Assembly: GCA_949443285.1 (NCBI GenBank)
Contig: CASSLW010000006.1
Span: 31,066-95,065 of the forward strand
Origin: an uncultured Clostridia bacterium
GTDB taxonomy: Bacteria; Bacillota; Clostridia; TANB77; CAG-508
Direction: 5' to 3'
DNA: 64,000 nucleotides
How positions within the stretch are numbered: position 1 is the first letter of the stretch; each line of letters opens with the position of its first letter. The position numbers were made by a program, and so were the translations under genes. This document shows positions 19,180 through 27,655 of this stretch, piece by piece. The notes below the pieces were generated by a model. That model saw only the letters and a list, made by a program, of their open reading frames with translations. It did not search any database and had not been told where the DNA came from.

Positions 19180-20223
19180 ATGAGAAATAATAAAGGTGTA
19201 ACTCTAATATCATTAGCAATAACAATTATAGTGTTGTTAATTTTAGCGAGTATAACAATAGGTTCTATAAGAGATAAAAAGGGAATTGTAAAAGAGGCAG
19301 AGTCTAGTTCAGCAGAAGCCGAGAAAGAGAGCATTATAGAGAAAATAGAAGCTGATTTGTATAATGAAAAAATAAAAACAGGGAAGAAACCGACAAAGTC
19401 AGAATTAAAGAAAATAATTGAAGAAAATGGATATAGCGAGACTTTGGCAGAAGATAGTTTTACGTCAAAAGGTGGTAAATACACAATTAATTATGATGAG
19501 ATTTTGGGCTGGGAGGACTATATCGAAGATGGATTGATTTTGCATTTGGATGCTATAAATAATACTGGAGAAGGTGACAAAAACCATAGTAATACAGTAA
19601 GAACATGGAAAGACTTGAGCAAAAGCAATAATGATGTGACATTAGCAAATGAACATACTTTTAGTAATAAAGAATTAGTTTGTCAAAAGAAAGAAGAACT
19701 AATTAGTTCTATAAGTAAAAATGCTGTATTTAATGTAGAACCCGAAGACTATACAATAGAAATAGTTGCTGAGTATAATACAAAAGAAGATTGGGGTTGG
19801 ATTTTTAGTTTGAGAGAAGATTCAAATGGAAAAGGACTTCAATTTATAAATTATTACAACACAGATCCAACTGACCATGTGACGGAATATCAATGCTTTG
19901 GATACTATGAACCTAATGGAACGGGTGTCAATGTTAAAAGAATAGATTATGAAGATATAGTAGGAGCAAAATTTAATAGAGTTGTAACATATAAAAAAAG
20001 TAGTAAACAATTAATAGGGTATGAAAATTCAAGAGAAATAGCTAGAGTACAAACAAACCCAGCAATATTGGCTGGCGCAAAAGCTCAATTGGGTGGTACT
20101 AACTGGAATAAAGGACTTTCACTAAATGGCTCTATATATTCAGTAAGAATATATAATCGTGAATTAACGCAGGAAGAAATAGAGAATAATTATAGAGTAG
20201 ACCAAGCACGTTTTGGTATTTAA
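19180..20223 (+). CDS. Pilin-leader surface protein with LamG/concanavalin-like domain
   Basis: The 347-residue protein starts with the same type of leader (KGVTLISLAITIIVLLILAS), followed by a helical stalk to about residue 105. The C-terminal part looks like a laminin-G/concanavalin A-like sandwich: GLILHLDAINNTGEG, a TWKDLS strand, and the typical end NGSIYSVRIYNRELTQEEI. It is probably displayed outside the cell and may bind carbohydrate. Here the leader reads Ala-Ser, without a CGG, and the frame is intact. The start follows GGGAGG. It is the third of three pilin-leader genes in a row. Confidence 0.8.
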   Translation: MRNNKGVTLISLAITIIVLLILASITIGSIRDKKGIVKEAESSSAEAEKESIIEKIEADLYNEKIKTGKKPTKSELKKIIEENGYSETLAEDSFTSKGGKYTINYDEILGWEDYIEDGLILHLDAINNTGEGDKNHSNTVRTWKDLSKSNNDVTLANEHTFSNKELVCQKKEELISSISKNAVFNVEPEDYTIEIVAEYNTKEDWGWIFSLREDSNGKGLQFINYYNTDPTDHVTEYQCFGYYEPNGTGVNVKRIDYEDIVGAKFNRVVTYKKSSKQLIGYENSREIARVQTNPAILAGAKAQLGGTNWNKGLSLNGSIYSVRIYNRELTQEEIENNYRVDQARFGI

Positions 20224-20236
20224 CAAAAATATAAAA

Positions 20237-20257
20237 AGGACACTTGAAAAGTGTCTT
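20237..20257 (+). terminator. Short terminator-like hairpin
   Basis: AGGACACTT-GAA-AAGTGTCTT is followed by an imperfect T tract. It shares the CTTGAAAAG core with neighbouring terminators. Confidence 0.6.
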
Positions 20258-20304
20258 GACTTTATTTTAAATTATGGTAAAATATTTATGAAAACAAAAA
20301 AAGT

Positions 20305-20336
20305 TTGAAAATTACATAATTATTTGTTATAATTAT
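20305..20336 (+). promoter_or_regulatory. Promoter with overlapping palindrome upstream of the toxin-antitoxin-like pair
   Basis: TTGAAA (20305-20310), a 17-base spacer and TATAAT (20328-20333). Two copies of the self-complementary octamer ATAATTAT (20316-20323, 20329-20336) overlap the -10, which would suit an autorepressor operator. Confidence 0.55.
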
Positions 20337-20375
20337 TATAGATATTACATAAAATATAATAGGAGATGATGTAGC

Positions 20376-20552
20376 ATGGCAACAAAAAGTTTTTTAAAAA
20401 ATATAGTAATCAGAGACAAAAAGTCAGCAACAGCATTTATCGAAGCATTGGAAAATGCAGAAGGAAAAAAGAGAAAGAATGTGAAAATCGATAGATTAGT
20501 TGAAGACATAGAAGATAGTGAAAAAATAAAGGAAATATTTAAACATAAATAA
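20376..20552 (+). CDS. Small basic protein, candidate antitoxin
   Basis: This 58-residue protein (starting MATKSFLKNIVIRDKKSAT) has a short beta-like start, a helix (AFIEALENAEGKKRK) and an acidic tail. It follows GGAGATGATGTAGC and its TAA overlaps the ATG of the next gene by one base (TAATG), so the two are translationally coupled. Small proteins of this kind precede acetyltransferase-type toxins in other Bacillota; the antitoxin role is inferred from position and size only. Confidence 0.6.
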   Translation: MATKSFLKNIVIRDKKSATAFIEALENAEGKKRKNVKIDRLVEDIEDSEKIKEIFKHK

Positions 20553-21178
20553 TGGGATATAAAATAATAAAACTAAAGAATATCTATAATAATCTAGGAG
20601 AAACTGAAACAAAAAAGATACTAAAAGAATTTAAATGTGAGTTAAATAAAGATGTTGAATATTTTCTGCATGAAAAAGCAATTGAGTTTTCTAAACAAGG
20701 AATTGCAGAAACATTTATAGTTATGAGTCAGTACAAAAAAAGAGAAGTTATAGTTGGATATTTTTCAACAACTAATAAAGCTATAAATATAAAAAAGATG
20801 AACCTGAGTGCGACAAAGAAAAAAAGAATATTAAAATTTGCAAAATACGACAAAGAATATAAAACATATAGTGTAGCACTACCTTTAATAGGACAAATTG
20901 GCAAGAATTATAATAATGAATATAATAAATTAATCACAGGTGACATGTTACTAAAATTAGCTTGCGATAAGATAAAAATAGCACAAGATGTACTTGGTGG
21001 GAGATATGTATATTTAGAATGTGAAGATAAGCCAAAACTAAAAGAATTTTATGAAAGTAATGGATTTGTATGTTTTGGTAAACGAAATTTAGAAAAAGAT
21101 GAAAGAGATAAAAATAGTGGAGACTATTTACTTCAAATGTTATGTGATTTAAGTAAGAATAATCAAAATAATAACTAG
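20552..21178 (+). CDS. GNAT-like N-acetyltransferase, candidate toxin
   Basis: The 208-residue protein has a GNAT-like layout: a helical N-terminal part, central strands (AETFIVMSQYKKREVIVGYFSTT), and a C-terminal segment GGRYVYLECEDKPKLKEFYESNGFV resembling motif B with the tyrosine-containing 'YESNGF' end typical of GNAT enzymes. It is coupled to a 58-residue upstream gene and flanked by terminators, the layout of a toxin-antitoxin pair whose toxin would acetylate aminoacyl-tRNA or another target. It could instead be a harmless acetyltransferase. It sits in the accessory insertion between gap and pgk. Confidence 0.65.
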   Translation: MGYKIIKLKNIYNNLGETETKKILKEFKCELNKDVEYFLHEKAIEFSKQGIAETFIVMSQYKKREVIVGYFSTTNKAINIKKMNLSATKKKRILKFAKYDKEYKTYSVALPLIGQIGKNYNNEYNKLITGDMLLKLACDKIKIAQDVLGGRYVYLECEDKPKLKEFYESNGFVCFGKRNLEKDERDKNSGDYLLQMLCDLSKNNQNNN

Positions 21179-21191
21179 AGTGCAAAAATAT

Positions 21192-21221
21192 AAAAAGAAC
21201 ACTTGAAAAGTGTTCTTTTTT
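21192..21221 (+). terminator. Terminator after the GNAT gene
   Basis: AAAAAGAACACTT-GAA-AAGTGTTCTTTTTT forms a perfect stem with a T run. Confidence 0.9.
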
Positions 21222-21300
21222 GCGATAAAATAGGAATGTCTTAATAAAATGGAAAAAATATGTAAATACTAAGACAATAAAGAACAAGGAGGAAACAAAA

Positions 21301-22485
21301 ATGGATAAGAAAACAATAAAAGACATTGAGTTAGAAGGGAAAAAAGTACTAGTAAGATGTGACTTCAATGTACCAATGGACAAAGAACAAAATATAACAG
21401 ATAATACAAGAATAGTAGCAGCAATGCCAACAATAAAATACCTAATGGAAAAGAACTGCGCAATAATACTATGCTCACACTTAGGAAGACCAAAAGGAGA
21501 ATTCAAACCAGAATTTTCACTAGCACCAGTAGCAAAAGAACTATCAAAACTATTAGGAACAGAGGTAATAATGGCAAAAGACGTAATAGGAGAAGACGCT
21601 AACGAAAAAGCAGCAAATTTACAACCAGGACAAATAATGCTATTAGAAAACGTAAGATTTCATAGAGAGGAAACAGACAACGACCCAGAATTTGCAAAAA
21701 AACTAGCAAACATGGCAGAAATATATGTAAGTGACGCATTTGGAGCAGTACACAGAGCACACGCATCAACAGCAGGAGTAGCTCAATACCTACCAGCAGT
21801 ATCAGGACTATTAATAGAAAAAGAACTAAAATTTTTAGGAAATGCAGTAACAAATCCTGAAAGACCATTTGTAGCAATACTAGGAGGAGCAAAAGTATCA
21901 GACAAAATAGGAGTAATAGACAGTCTATTAGAAAAAGTAGATACATTAATAATAGGTGGAGGAATGGCATATACATTCTTTAAAGCACAAGGATATGAAG
22001 TAGGAAATTCACTTTGTGAATTAGACAAATTAGACTTAGCAAAAGAATTAATGGAAAAAGCTAAAGCAAAAGGCGTAAAACTAATACTTCCAGTAGACAC
22101 AAAAGTAGGAAAAGAATTCAAGCCAGACACAGAAAGCAAAACAGTTCCTTGGACAGAAATACCAGCAGACTGGGAAGGATTTGACATTGGAGAAAAATCA
22201 ATAGAAATGTTCACAGGAGAAATCAAAAAAGCAAAAACAGTAGTATGGAATGGACCACTAGGATTATCAGAGTTTGAACAATTTGCTATTGGAACAAATA
22301 CAATTGCAAAAGTTTTAGCAGAAATGGATGCAACAACAATAATTGGTGGTGGAGACTCAGCAGCAGCAGTAAAAAAAGCAGGATTAGCTGACAAAATGAC
22401 ACACATATCAACAGGTGGTGGAGCATCATTAGAATTTTTAGAAGGTAAAAAATTACCAGGTATTGAATGCCTTCTAAATAATTAA
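21301..22485 (+). CDS. pgk: Phosphoglycerate kinase
   Basis: Pgk transfers phosphate from 1,3-bisphosphoglycerate to ADP in glycolysis. The 394-residue protein shows the N-terminal [12 protein letters not shown], the substrate-binding CSHLGRPKG and RAHASTAG, the LGGAKVSDK segment, and the C-terminal nucleotide-binding [12 protein letters not shown] and [13 protein letters not shown]. The start follows AAGGAGG. It begins the pgk-tpiA-gpmI run. Confidence 0.97.
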   Translation: MDKKTIKDIELEGKKVLVRCDFNVPMDKEQNITDNTRIVAAMPTIKYLMEKNCAIILCSHLGRPKGEFKPEFSLAPVAKELSKLLGTEVIMAKDVIGEDANEKAANLQPGQIMLLENVRFHREETDNDPEFAKKLANMAEIYVSDAFGAVHRAHASTAGVAQYLPAVSGLLIEKELKFLGNAVTNPERPFVAILGGAKVSDKIGVIDSLLEKVDTLIIGGGMAYTFFKAQGYEVGNSLCELDKLDLAKELMEKAKAKGVKLILPVDTKVGKEFKPDTESKTVPWTEIPADWEGFDIGEKSIEMFTGEIKKAKTVVWNGPLGLSEFEQFAIGTNTIAKVLAEMDATTIIGGGDSAAAVKKAGLADKMTHISTGGGASLEFLEGKKLPGIECLLNN

Positions 22486-22503
22486 AAAAGGAGAGATATT
22501 AGT

Positions 22504-23250
22504 ATGAGAAAAAAAGTAATCGCAGGAAACTGGAAAATGAACATGCTTCCAAACGAAGCAATAAAATTTATAGAAGACTTAACACCATTAGTTAAAGACA
22601 CAAAAAACGAAGTAATACTATGTGTACCATACACAGACCTATTTTACGCATTACTAACAGCACAAGGAACAAACATCAAAATAGGAGCACAAAACATGCA
22701 CTTTGAAGAAAGTGGAGCATACACAGGAGAAGTGTCAGCAAAAATGCTAAAATCAATAAACGTAGAATATGTAATAATAGGGCACTCAGAAAGAAGACAA
22801 TACTTTAACGAGACAGACGAAACAGTAAACAAAAAAATAAAAGCAGCATTTGCAAATGAACTAAAACCAATAGTATGTGTAGGAGAAACACTAGAAGAAA
22901 GAGAAGCTGGAAAAACAGCAGAAATAATAACAAAACAAACAGAATTAGCATTAGAAGGCTTGACAAATGAACAAGTAGAGAGTACAATAATTGCTTATGA
23001 GCCAATTTGGGCAATAGGAACAGGAAAAACCGCAACAAGCGAAGACGCAAATAACAGTGTAAAAGAAATTAGAAACAAAATAGCGGAAATCTATGGACAA
23101 GAGACAGCTTCAAGAGTTATAATACAATATGGCGGAAGCGTAAAAAGCTCAAATGCAAAAGAATTATTTGAAATGTCAGACATAGACGGAGGACTAGTAG
23201 GAGGAGCAAGCCTAAAAGCTGACGAATTCAGTAAGATAATTAATTTTTAG
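22504..23250 (+). CDS. tpiA: Triosephosphate isomerase
   Basis: TpiA interconverts dihydroxyacetone phosphate and glyceraldehyde 3-phosphate. The 248-residue barrel has the start AGNWKMN with the catalytic Lys, the catalytic His in IIGHSERR, and the catalytic Glu in AYEPIWAIGTGKTAT. The phosphate-binding IQYGGSVKSSN is also present. It lies 18 bases after pgk with AAGGAGAG before the ATG, clearly in one operon. Confidence 0.97.
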   Translation: MRKKVIAGNWKMNMLPNEAIKFIEDLTPLVKDTKNEVILCVPYTDLFYALLTAQGTNIKIGAQNMHFEESGAYTGEVSAKMLKSINVEYVIIGHSERRQYFNETDETVNKKIKAAFANELKPIVCVGETLEEREAGKTAEIITKQTELALEGLTNEQVESTIIAYEPIWAIGTGKTATSEDANNSVKEIRNKIAEIYGQETASRVIIQYGGSVKSSNAKELFEMSDIDGGLVGGASLKADEFSKIINF

Positions 23251-23266
23251 AGATGTACTAAGGGGC

Positions 23267-23297
23267 GATGTTTTTTTGCTCCGTCCCCAAAAACATC
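23267..23297 (-). repeat. REP-like element, family C (copy 1)
   Basis: GATGTTTTTTTGCTCCGTCCCC and then AAAAACATC: GATG/CATC arms around the complement of GGGGACGGAGC. Other copies lie at 27549 and 55150. Confidence 0.8.
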
Positions 23298-23314
23298 AGA
23301 AGAGGATGGTAAAA

Positions 23315-24856
23315 ATGAAAGACAAACTAACAATGCTAATGATATTAGACGGATTTGGAGACAACAAAAACAAAGACGGAAATGCTATCAAATTAGCCAA
23401 AACACCTAATATAGATAAACTAATGAAAAAATATAATACAGTAGATATAAACACAAGTGGATTAGCAGTAGGATTACCAGACGGACAAATGGGAAATTCA
23501 GAAGTTGGTCACACAAACATAGGAGCAGGAAGAATAGTATATCAAGAACTAACAAGAATAACAAAATCAATAGAAGACGGAGACTTTTTTACAAATCCAG
23601 AATTTATAGCAGCAATTGAAAACTGCAAGAAAAACAATTCAAAACTACACATACTAGGATTAGTATCAGACGGTGGAGTTCATAGCCATAACAGACATCT
23701 ATACGGATTACTAGAAATGGCAAAAAGAAGAGATTTTGAAGATGTATATGTACACTGTTTCTTAGACGGAAGAGACACACCACCAGCATCAGCTGAAAAT
23801 TATGTAATGAAGCTAGAAGAAAAAATGGCAGAGAAAAAAGTTGGAAAAGTAGCATCAATTTCAGGAAGATTTTATGCAATGGATAGAGACAAGAGATGGG
23901 AAAGAGTAAAAAAATGCTATGATGCCCTAGTAAAAGGTGAAGGAAATAAAGCAGGAAGCAGTATAAAAGCAATTGAAGACTCATATCAAAAAGAAGTATT
24001 TGATGAATTTATAGAACCAACAATAATTTGCAATGGAAAAGAACCAATAGCAAAAATAGAAGAAAATGACTCAGTAATATTCTTTAACTTCAGACCAGAT
24101 AGAGCAAGAGAAATTACAAGAGCACTAGTAGATCCAAACTTTGATGGATTTGAAACTAAAAAAGATTTAAACTTATATTTTGTATGCTTTACAAACTATG
24201 ATGAAACAATGCCAAATGTCCACATCGCATTCAAAAAAGAGCCACTAGCAAATACATTTGGAGAATATATAAGCGAAAAAGGATATACACAATTAAGAAT
24301 AGCAGAAACAGAAAAATATGCACATGTAACATTCTTCTTTAATGGTGGAGAAGAAAAACAATATGAAGGGGAAGACAGAATACTAGTGCCATCACCAAAA
24401 GTAGAAACATATGACCAAAAACCAGAAATGAGTGCATATGAAGTAACAGAAAAAGTATTAGAAGCAATAAAATCAGATAAATACGATGCAATAATCTTAA
24501 ATTATGCAAACACAGACATGGTAGGACACACAGGAAGCCTAACAGCTGCAATAAAAGCAGTAGAAGCAGTAGATGAATGCGTAGGAAAAGTAGTAGCATT
24601 AATAGAAGAAAAACAAGGAAATATGCTAATAACTGCAGACCACGGAAATGCAGAGCAAATGATAGACTACAAAACAGGAGAACCACATACAGCTCACACA
24701 ACAAATCCAGTGCCACTAATATTAGTAACATCAGACGATAAACTAAAATTAAAAGAAGGCGGAAAGCTAGCAGATTTAGCACCAACAATGCTTGATTTAA
24801 TGAATTTAGAGCAACCAGCAGAAATGACAGGAACAAGTTTATTAGATAAGGAATAA
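23315..24856 (+). CDS. gpmI: 2,3-bisphosphoglycerate-independent phosphoglycerate mutase
   Basis: GpmI converts 3- to 2-phosphoglycerate using two manganese ions and a phosphoserine intermediate. The 513-residue protein has MLMILDGFGDNKNKDGNAI, the catalytic serine motif GNSEVGHTNIGAGR, FLDGRDTPP, FFNFRPDRARE, and the C-terminal metal site ADHGNAEQM and PHTAHTTNPVP. I chose ATG 23315, which lies at proper distance from AGAGGA; ATG 23306 touches the ribosome-binding site and the frame upstream translates a repeat. It ends the glycolytic block. Confidence 0.95.
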   Translation: MKDKLTMLMILDGFGDNKNKDGNAIKLAKTPNIDKLMKKYNTVDINTSGLAVGLPDGQMGNSEVGHTNIGAGRIVYQELTRITKSIEDGDFFTNPEFIAAIENCKKNNSKLHILGLVSDGGVHSHNRHLYGLLEMAKRRDFEDVYVHCFLDGRDTPPASAENYVMKLEEKMAEKKVGKVASISGRFYAMDRDKRWERVKKCYDALVKGEGNKAGSSIKAIEDSYQKEVFDEFIEPTIICNGKEPIAKIEENDSVIFFNFRPDRAREITRALVDPNFDGFETKKDLNLYFVCFTNYDETMPNVHIAFKKEPLANTFGEYISEKGYTQLRIAETEKYAHVTFFFNGGEEKQYEGEDRILVPSPKVETYDQKPEMSAYEVTEKVLEAIKSDKYDAIILNYANTDMVGHTGSLTAAIKAVEAVDECVGKVVALIEEKQGNMLITADHGNAEQMIDYKTGEPHTAHTTNPVPLILVTSDDKLKLKEGGKLADLAPTMLDLMNLEQPAEMTGTSLLDKE

Positions 24857-24862
24857 AATAAT

Positions 24863-25616
24863 ATGTTACATCATACAAAAAAAATAAGAAAAATATATGA
24901 AGATATACAAACGAAAATCTTTTATATGATTCCAGAAAAATGGAACCAACTATATCTATATGCTTCAGTTGTAGACAAAGCAAATGGAGAGCAAACTGGT
25001 GAATTATATTTTTACTATATTCCAAAAGGAATACTAAAAAAGAAACCAGTAAACGTATATGAAATACCTAATAAATTTAATCTTGACGAAAACGAATATG
25101 TTGAATTTGTAAAAATCATATATGACGAAATAAAACAATTAAGAAATGAATTTAGAGAAACAGGTTTAGACCCATTGTGGTCTAACCTGACTATGTCAAT
25201 AGAAGACTTAACATTCAAAGTAGAATACAAATATGACGATTTGTTAAGTGGCCAATTTGACAATTATGAAAGACATATAATATGGAGATATCAATATTTA
25301 AAAATAGGACCAGAACAAGTAAGCAGTAAGGATAAACAAATTTTAAATAGATATATTGCTCGGAATCGAATCAAGCAACAATCAACCGAAAGTAGATACA
25401 TATCAAGATAGAATATATATAAGAGATGTTGGCAATATGGTAGCATATAACACAACAGAAGAAAATGAAGCAATGAAAAATGTGGAAAAACAGCATAATG
25501 AAACAGAAACAAAACAAAAAGAAGAAAAGAAACCACAAAGAAAAAAGAAAAATCAAATATTACTATCAGAAGAAGAATTAAAACAATTAGAACTAAAAAA
25601 ACTAGATAAATTTTAG
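24863..25616 (+). CDS. YezG-family (DUF600) immunity-like protein, +1 frameshift at 25361
   Basis: With C25361 skipped the product is 250 residues. The first 160 match the YezG/DUF600 pattern as I know it: MIPEKWNQLYLYASVV, then LYFYYIPKG, NEFRETGLDPLWSNLTMSIE, and FDNYERHIIWRYQYLKIG. Members neutralise YeeF-type nuclease toxins in Bacillus. No toxin gene is adjacent. The part after the skip site (GIESSNNQPKVD onward) ends in a charged Lys/Glu tail. Unshifted, the frame stops at TAG 25409. It starts seven bases after gpmI, with only a weak upstream ribosome-binding site. Confidence 0.7.
25358..25364 (+). other. GCT-CGG-A candidate +1 recoding site
   Basis: CGG (25361-25363) is in frame with ATG 24863 and follows Ala GCT. 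Skipping C25361 joins the frame to an 83-codon open frame ending at 25616. Confidence 0.65.
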
Positions 25617-25758
25617 GAAATCATTGTAAGTGAATAAACTAGGTGGAAAATAAAAAATACACCTCAAAATTATGTTATTAGACTTAGGCTAATTAAGTTT
25701 AGCCTAAAAGAAAAAAATAGAAGAACTAAAAACTTAAGAATTGAAAGGAGCAAGGAAA

Positions 25759-26451
25759 ATGATTTATTCAAAAGAATTAGAAGAAATGTGCACAGTTCGT
25801 AAAGGAGTAGACCACGGACCAGCACCAATTCCAGAAGAAGGAAAATGGGTAAAAGCAAAAGATGTAAAAGACATATCAGGATTAACACACGGTATAGGTT
25901 GGTGTGCGCCACAACAAGGAGCATGTAAACTAACACTAAACGTAAAAGACGGAATAATCCAAGAAGCTTTAATAGAAACAATTGGATGTTCAGGAATGAC
26001 ACACTCAGCTGCTATGGCAGGAGAAATTTTAACAGGAAAAACAATATTAGAAGCACTAAACACAGACTTAGTATGTGACGCTATAAACACAGCTATGAGA
26101 GAATTATTCTTACAAATAGTATATGGTAGAACACAAACAGCTTTCTCTGAAGGTGGTTTACCAGTAGGAGCAGGTCTTGAAGACTTAGGAAAAGGTCACA
26201 CAAGCCAAGTTGGTACAATATATTCAAGTACTTTAAAAGGACCTAGATACTTAAACCTAGCAGAAGGATACATAGTTGAAATCGGATTAGATAAAGACGA
26301 CCAAATTATTGGTTATAAATATGTTCATTTAGGTAAAATGATGGATAACATTAAAGCAGGAATCGAACCAACAGAAGCTATTGAAAAGGCGTCTGGAACA
26401 TATGGAAGATTTGATGAGGCTGTTAAGAAAATAGACCCAAGAAAACAATAG
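25759..26451 (+). CDS. NifU-like iron-sulfur scaffold-related protein
   Basis: The 230-residue protein contains a NifU/IscU-like core: GACKLTLNVKDGIIQEALIE, then the cysteine-containing IGCSGMTHSAAMAGEILTGK and LVCDAINTAMRELF. Cysteines in WCAPQQGAC, GCSG and VCDA could bind an iron-sulfur cluster. It is always of interest together with the downstream GGGtGRT gene, with which it forms a conserved two-gene unit in anaerobes; the joint function is not established as far as I know. I chose ATG 25759 at the proper distance from AAAGGAG; the frame from TTG 25741 includes that site. Confidence 0.8.
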   Translation: MIYSKELEEMCTVRKGVDHGPAPIPEEGKWVKAKDVKDISGLTHGIGWCAPQQGACKLTLNVKDGIIQEALIETIGCSGMTHSAAMAGEILTGKTILEALNTDLVCDAINTAMRELFLQIVYGRTQTAFSEGGLPVGAGLEDLGKGHTSQVGTIYSSTLKGPRYLNLAEGYIVEIGLDKDDQIIGYKYVHLGKMMDNIKAGIEPTEAIEKASGTYGRFDEAVKKIDPRKQ

Positions 26452-26504
26452 TGTCCATTGGGGACGTTTCCTTTTGGACATTTTTGTCCACTGGGGACAC
26501 ATCT
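26452..26504 (+). repeat. REP-like element, family A (copy 2)
   Basis: TGTCCATTGGGGACGTTTCC, a GGACA-TTTT-TGTCC hairpin and CTGGGGACACATCT. It starts one base after the upstream stop codon and separates the scaffold gene from the GGGtGRT gene. Confidence 0.88.
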
Positions 26505-26543
26505 ATGGTGAATTTATAAATATTAAAATAGGAGGAATAAAAA

Positions 26544-27545
26544 ATGGCAGTAACATTTGAAAGTTATGAAAGAAGAATAGATCAAATTAAACCAGTAATG
26601 GAAAAATACGGAATAAAAGATTTTGAAGAAGCATTAAAAATCTGTACAGACAAAGGTTTTAACCCATATGAAATAGTAAAAGGAGTTCAACCAATCTGTT
26701 TTGAAAACGCAGCATGGGCATACACATTAGGAGCAGCAATAGCTGTTAAAAAGGGTTGTGTAAAAGCAGCAGATGCAGCAAAAGCAATAGGGGAAGGATT
26801 ACAAGCATTCTGTATTCCAGGTTCTGTTGCAGATGATAGAAAAGTTGGATTAGGACATGGAAACTTAGCATCTATGCTATTATCAGAAGACACAAAATGT
26901 TTTGCATTCTTAGCAGGACACGAAAGCTTTGCAGCAGCTGAAGGAGCTATCGGTATAGCAAAATCAGCAAACAAAGTAAGAAAAGAACCATTAAGAGTTA
27001 TCTTAAATGGACTTGGAAAAGATGCAGCACAAGTTATATCAAGAATAAATGGATTTACATATGTAAAAACAGACTTTGACTTCTTTACAGGAAAAGTAAA
27101 AGTAGTTGAAGAAATACCATACTCAGACGGAGAAAGAGCAAAAGTTAGATGCTATGGAGCAAATGACGTTAGAGAAGGTGTTGCTATAATGTGGATGGAA
27201 GATGTTGATGTATCTATCACAGGAAACTCAACAAACCCAACAAGATTCCAACATCCAGTTGCAGGAACATACAAAAAAGAAAGATTAGCAGAAAATAAAA
27301 AATACTTCTCAGTTGCATCAGGTGGTGGAACAGGTAGAACACTTCACCCAGATAATATGGCAGCTGGTCCAGCTTCTTATGGTATGACAGATACTATGGG
27401 AAGAATGCACTCAGATGCACAATTTGCAGGTTCTTCATCAGTTCCAGCACACGTTGAAATGATGGGATTAATCGGTATGGGTAACAATCCAATGGTTGGT
27501 GCATCAGTTGCGGTAGCAGTTGCAGTAGAAGAAGCTATGAAATAA
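26544..27545 (+). CDS. GGGtGRT-family protein
   Basis: The 333-residue soluble protein carries the name-giving motif SGGGTGRTLHPDN near residue 255 and the C-terminal VEMMGLIGMGNNPMVGASVAVAVAVEEA. This family is widespread in anaerobic Clostridia, Bacteroidia and methanogens and is usually next to a NifU-like gene, as here. No biochemical function is known to me. The Gly-rich loops suggest nucleotide or cofactor binding, which is inference. The start follows AGGAGG. Confidence 0.9.
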   Translation: MAVTFESYERRIDQIKPVMEKYGIKDFEEALKICTDKGFNPYEIVKGVQPICFENAAWAYTLGAAIAVKKGCVKAADAAKAIGEGLQAFCIPGSVADDRKVGLGHGNLASMLLSEDTKCFAFLAGHESFAAAEGAIGIAKSANKVRKEPLRVILNGLGKDAAQVISRINGFTYVKTDFDFFTGKVKVVEEIPYSDGERAKVRCYGANDVREGVAIMWMEDVDVSITGNSTNPTRFQHPVAGTYKKERLAENKKYFSVASGGGTGRTLHPDNMAAGPASYGMTDTMGRMHSDAQFAGSSSVPAHVEMMGLIGMGNNPMVGASVAVAVAVEEAMK

Positions 27546-27548
27546 AGT

Positions 27549-27579
27549 GATGTTTTTGGGGACGGAGCAAAAATACATC
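27549..27579 (+). repeat. REP-like element, family C (copy 2)
   Basis: GATGTTTTTGGGGACGGAGC followed by AAAAATACATC, directly after the GGGtGRT stop. Confidence 0.82.
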
Positions 27580-27601
27580 AGTCCTAAAAAATAAAAAATA
27601 G

Positions 27602-27640
27602 AAGACGGAGCAATTCATTTACTCCGTCTTTATATTTTTT
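27602..27640. terminator. Bidirectional terminator between convergent genes
   Basis: AGACGGAG (27603-27610) pairs with CTCCGTCT (27622-27629), flanked by AT-rich tracts. It separates the GGGtGRT gene (+) from the SPFH gene (-). It may derive from the adjacent family C repeat. Confidence 0.75.
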
Positions 27641-27655
27641 ATCAAACCTAAAAAT

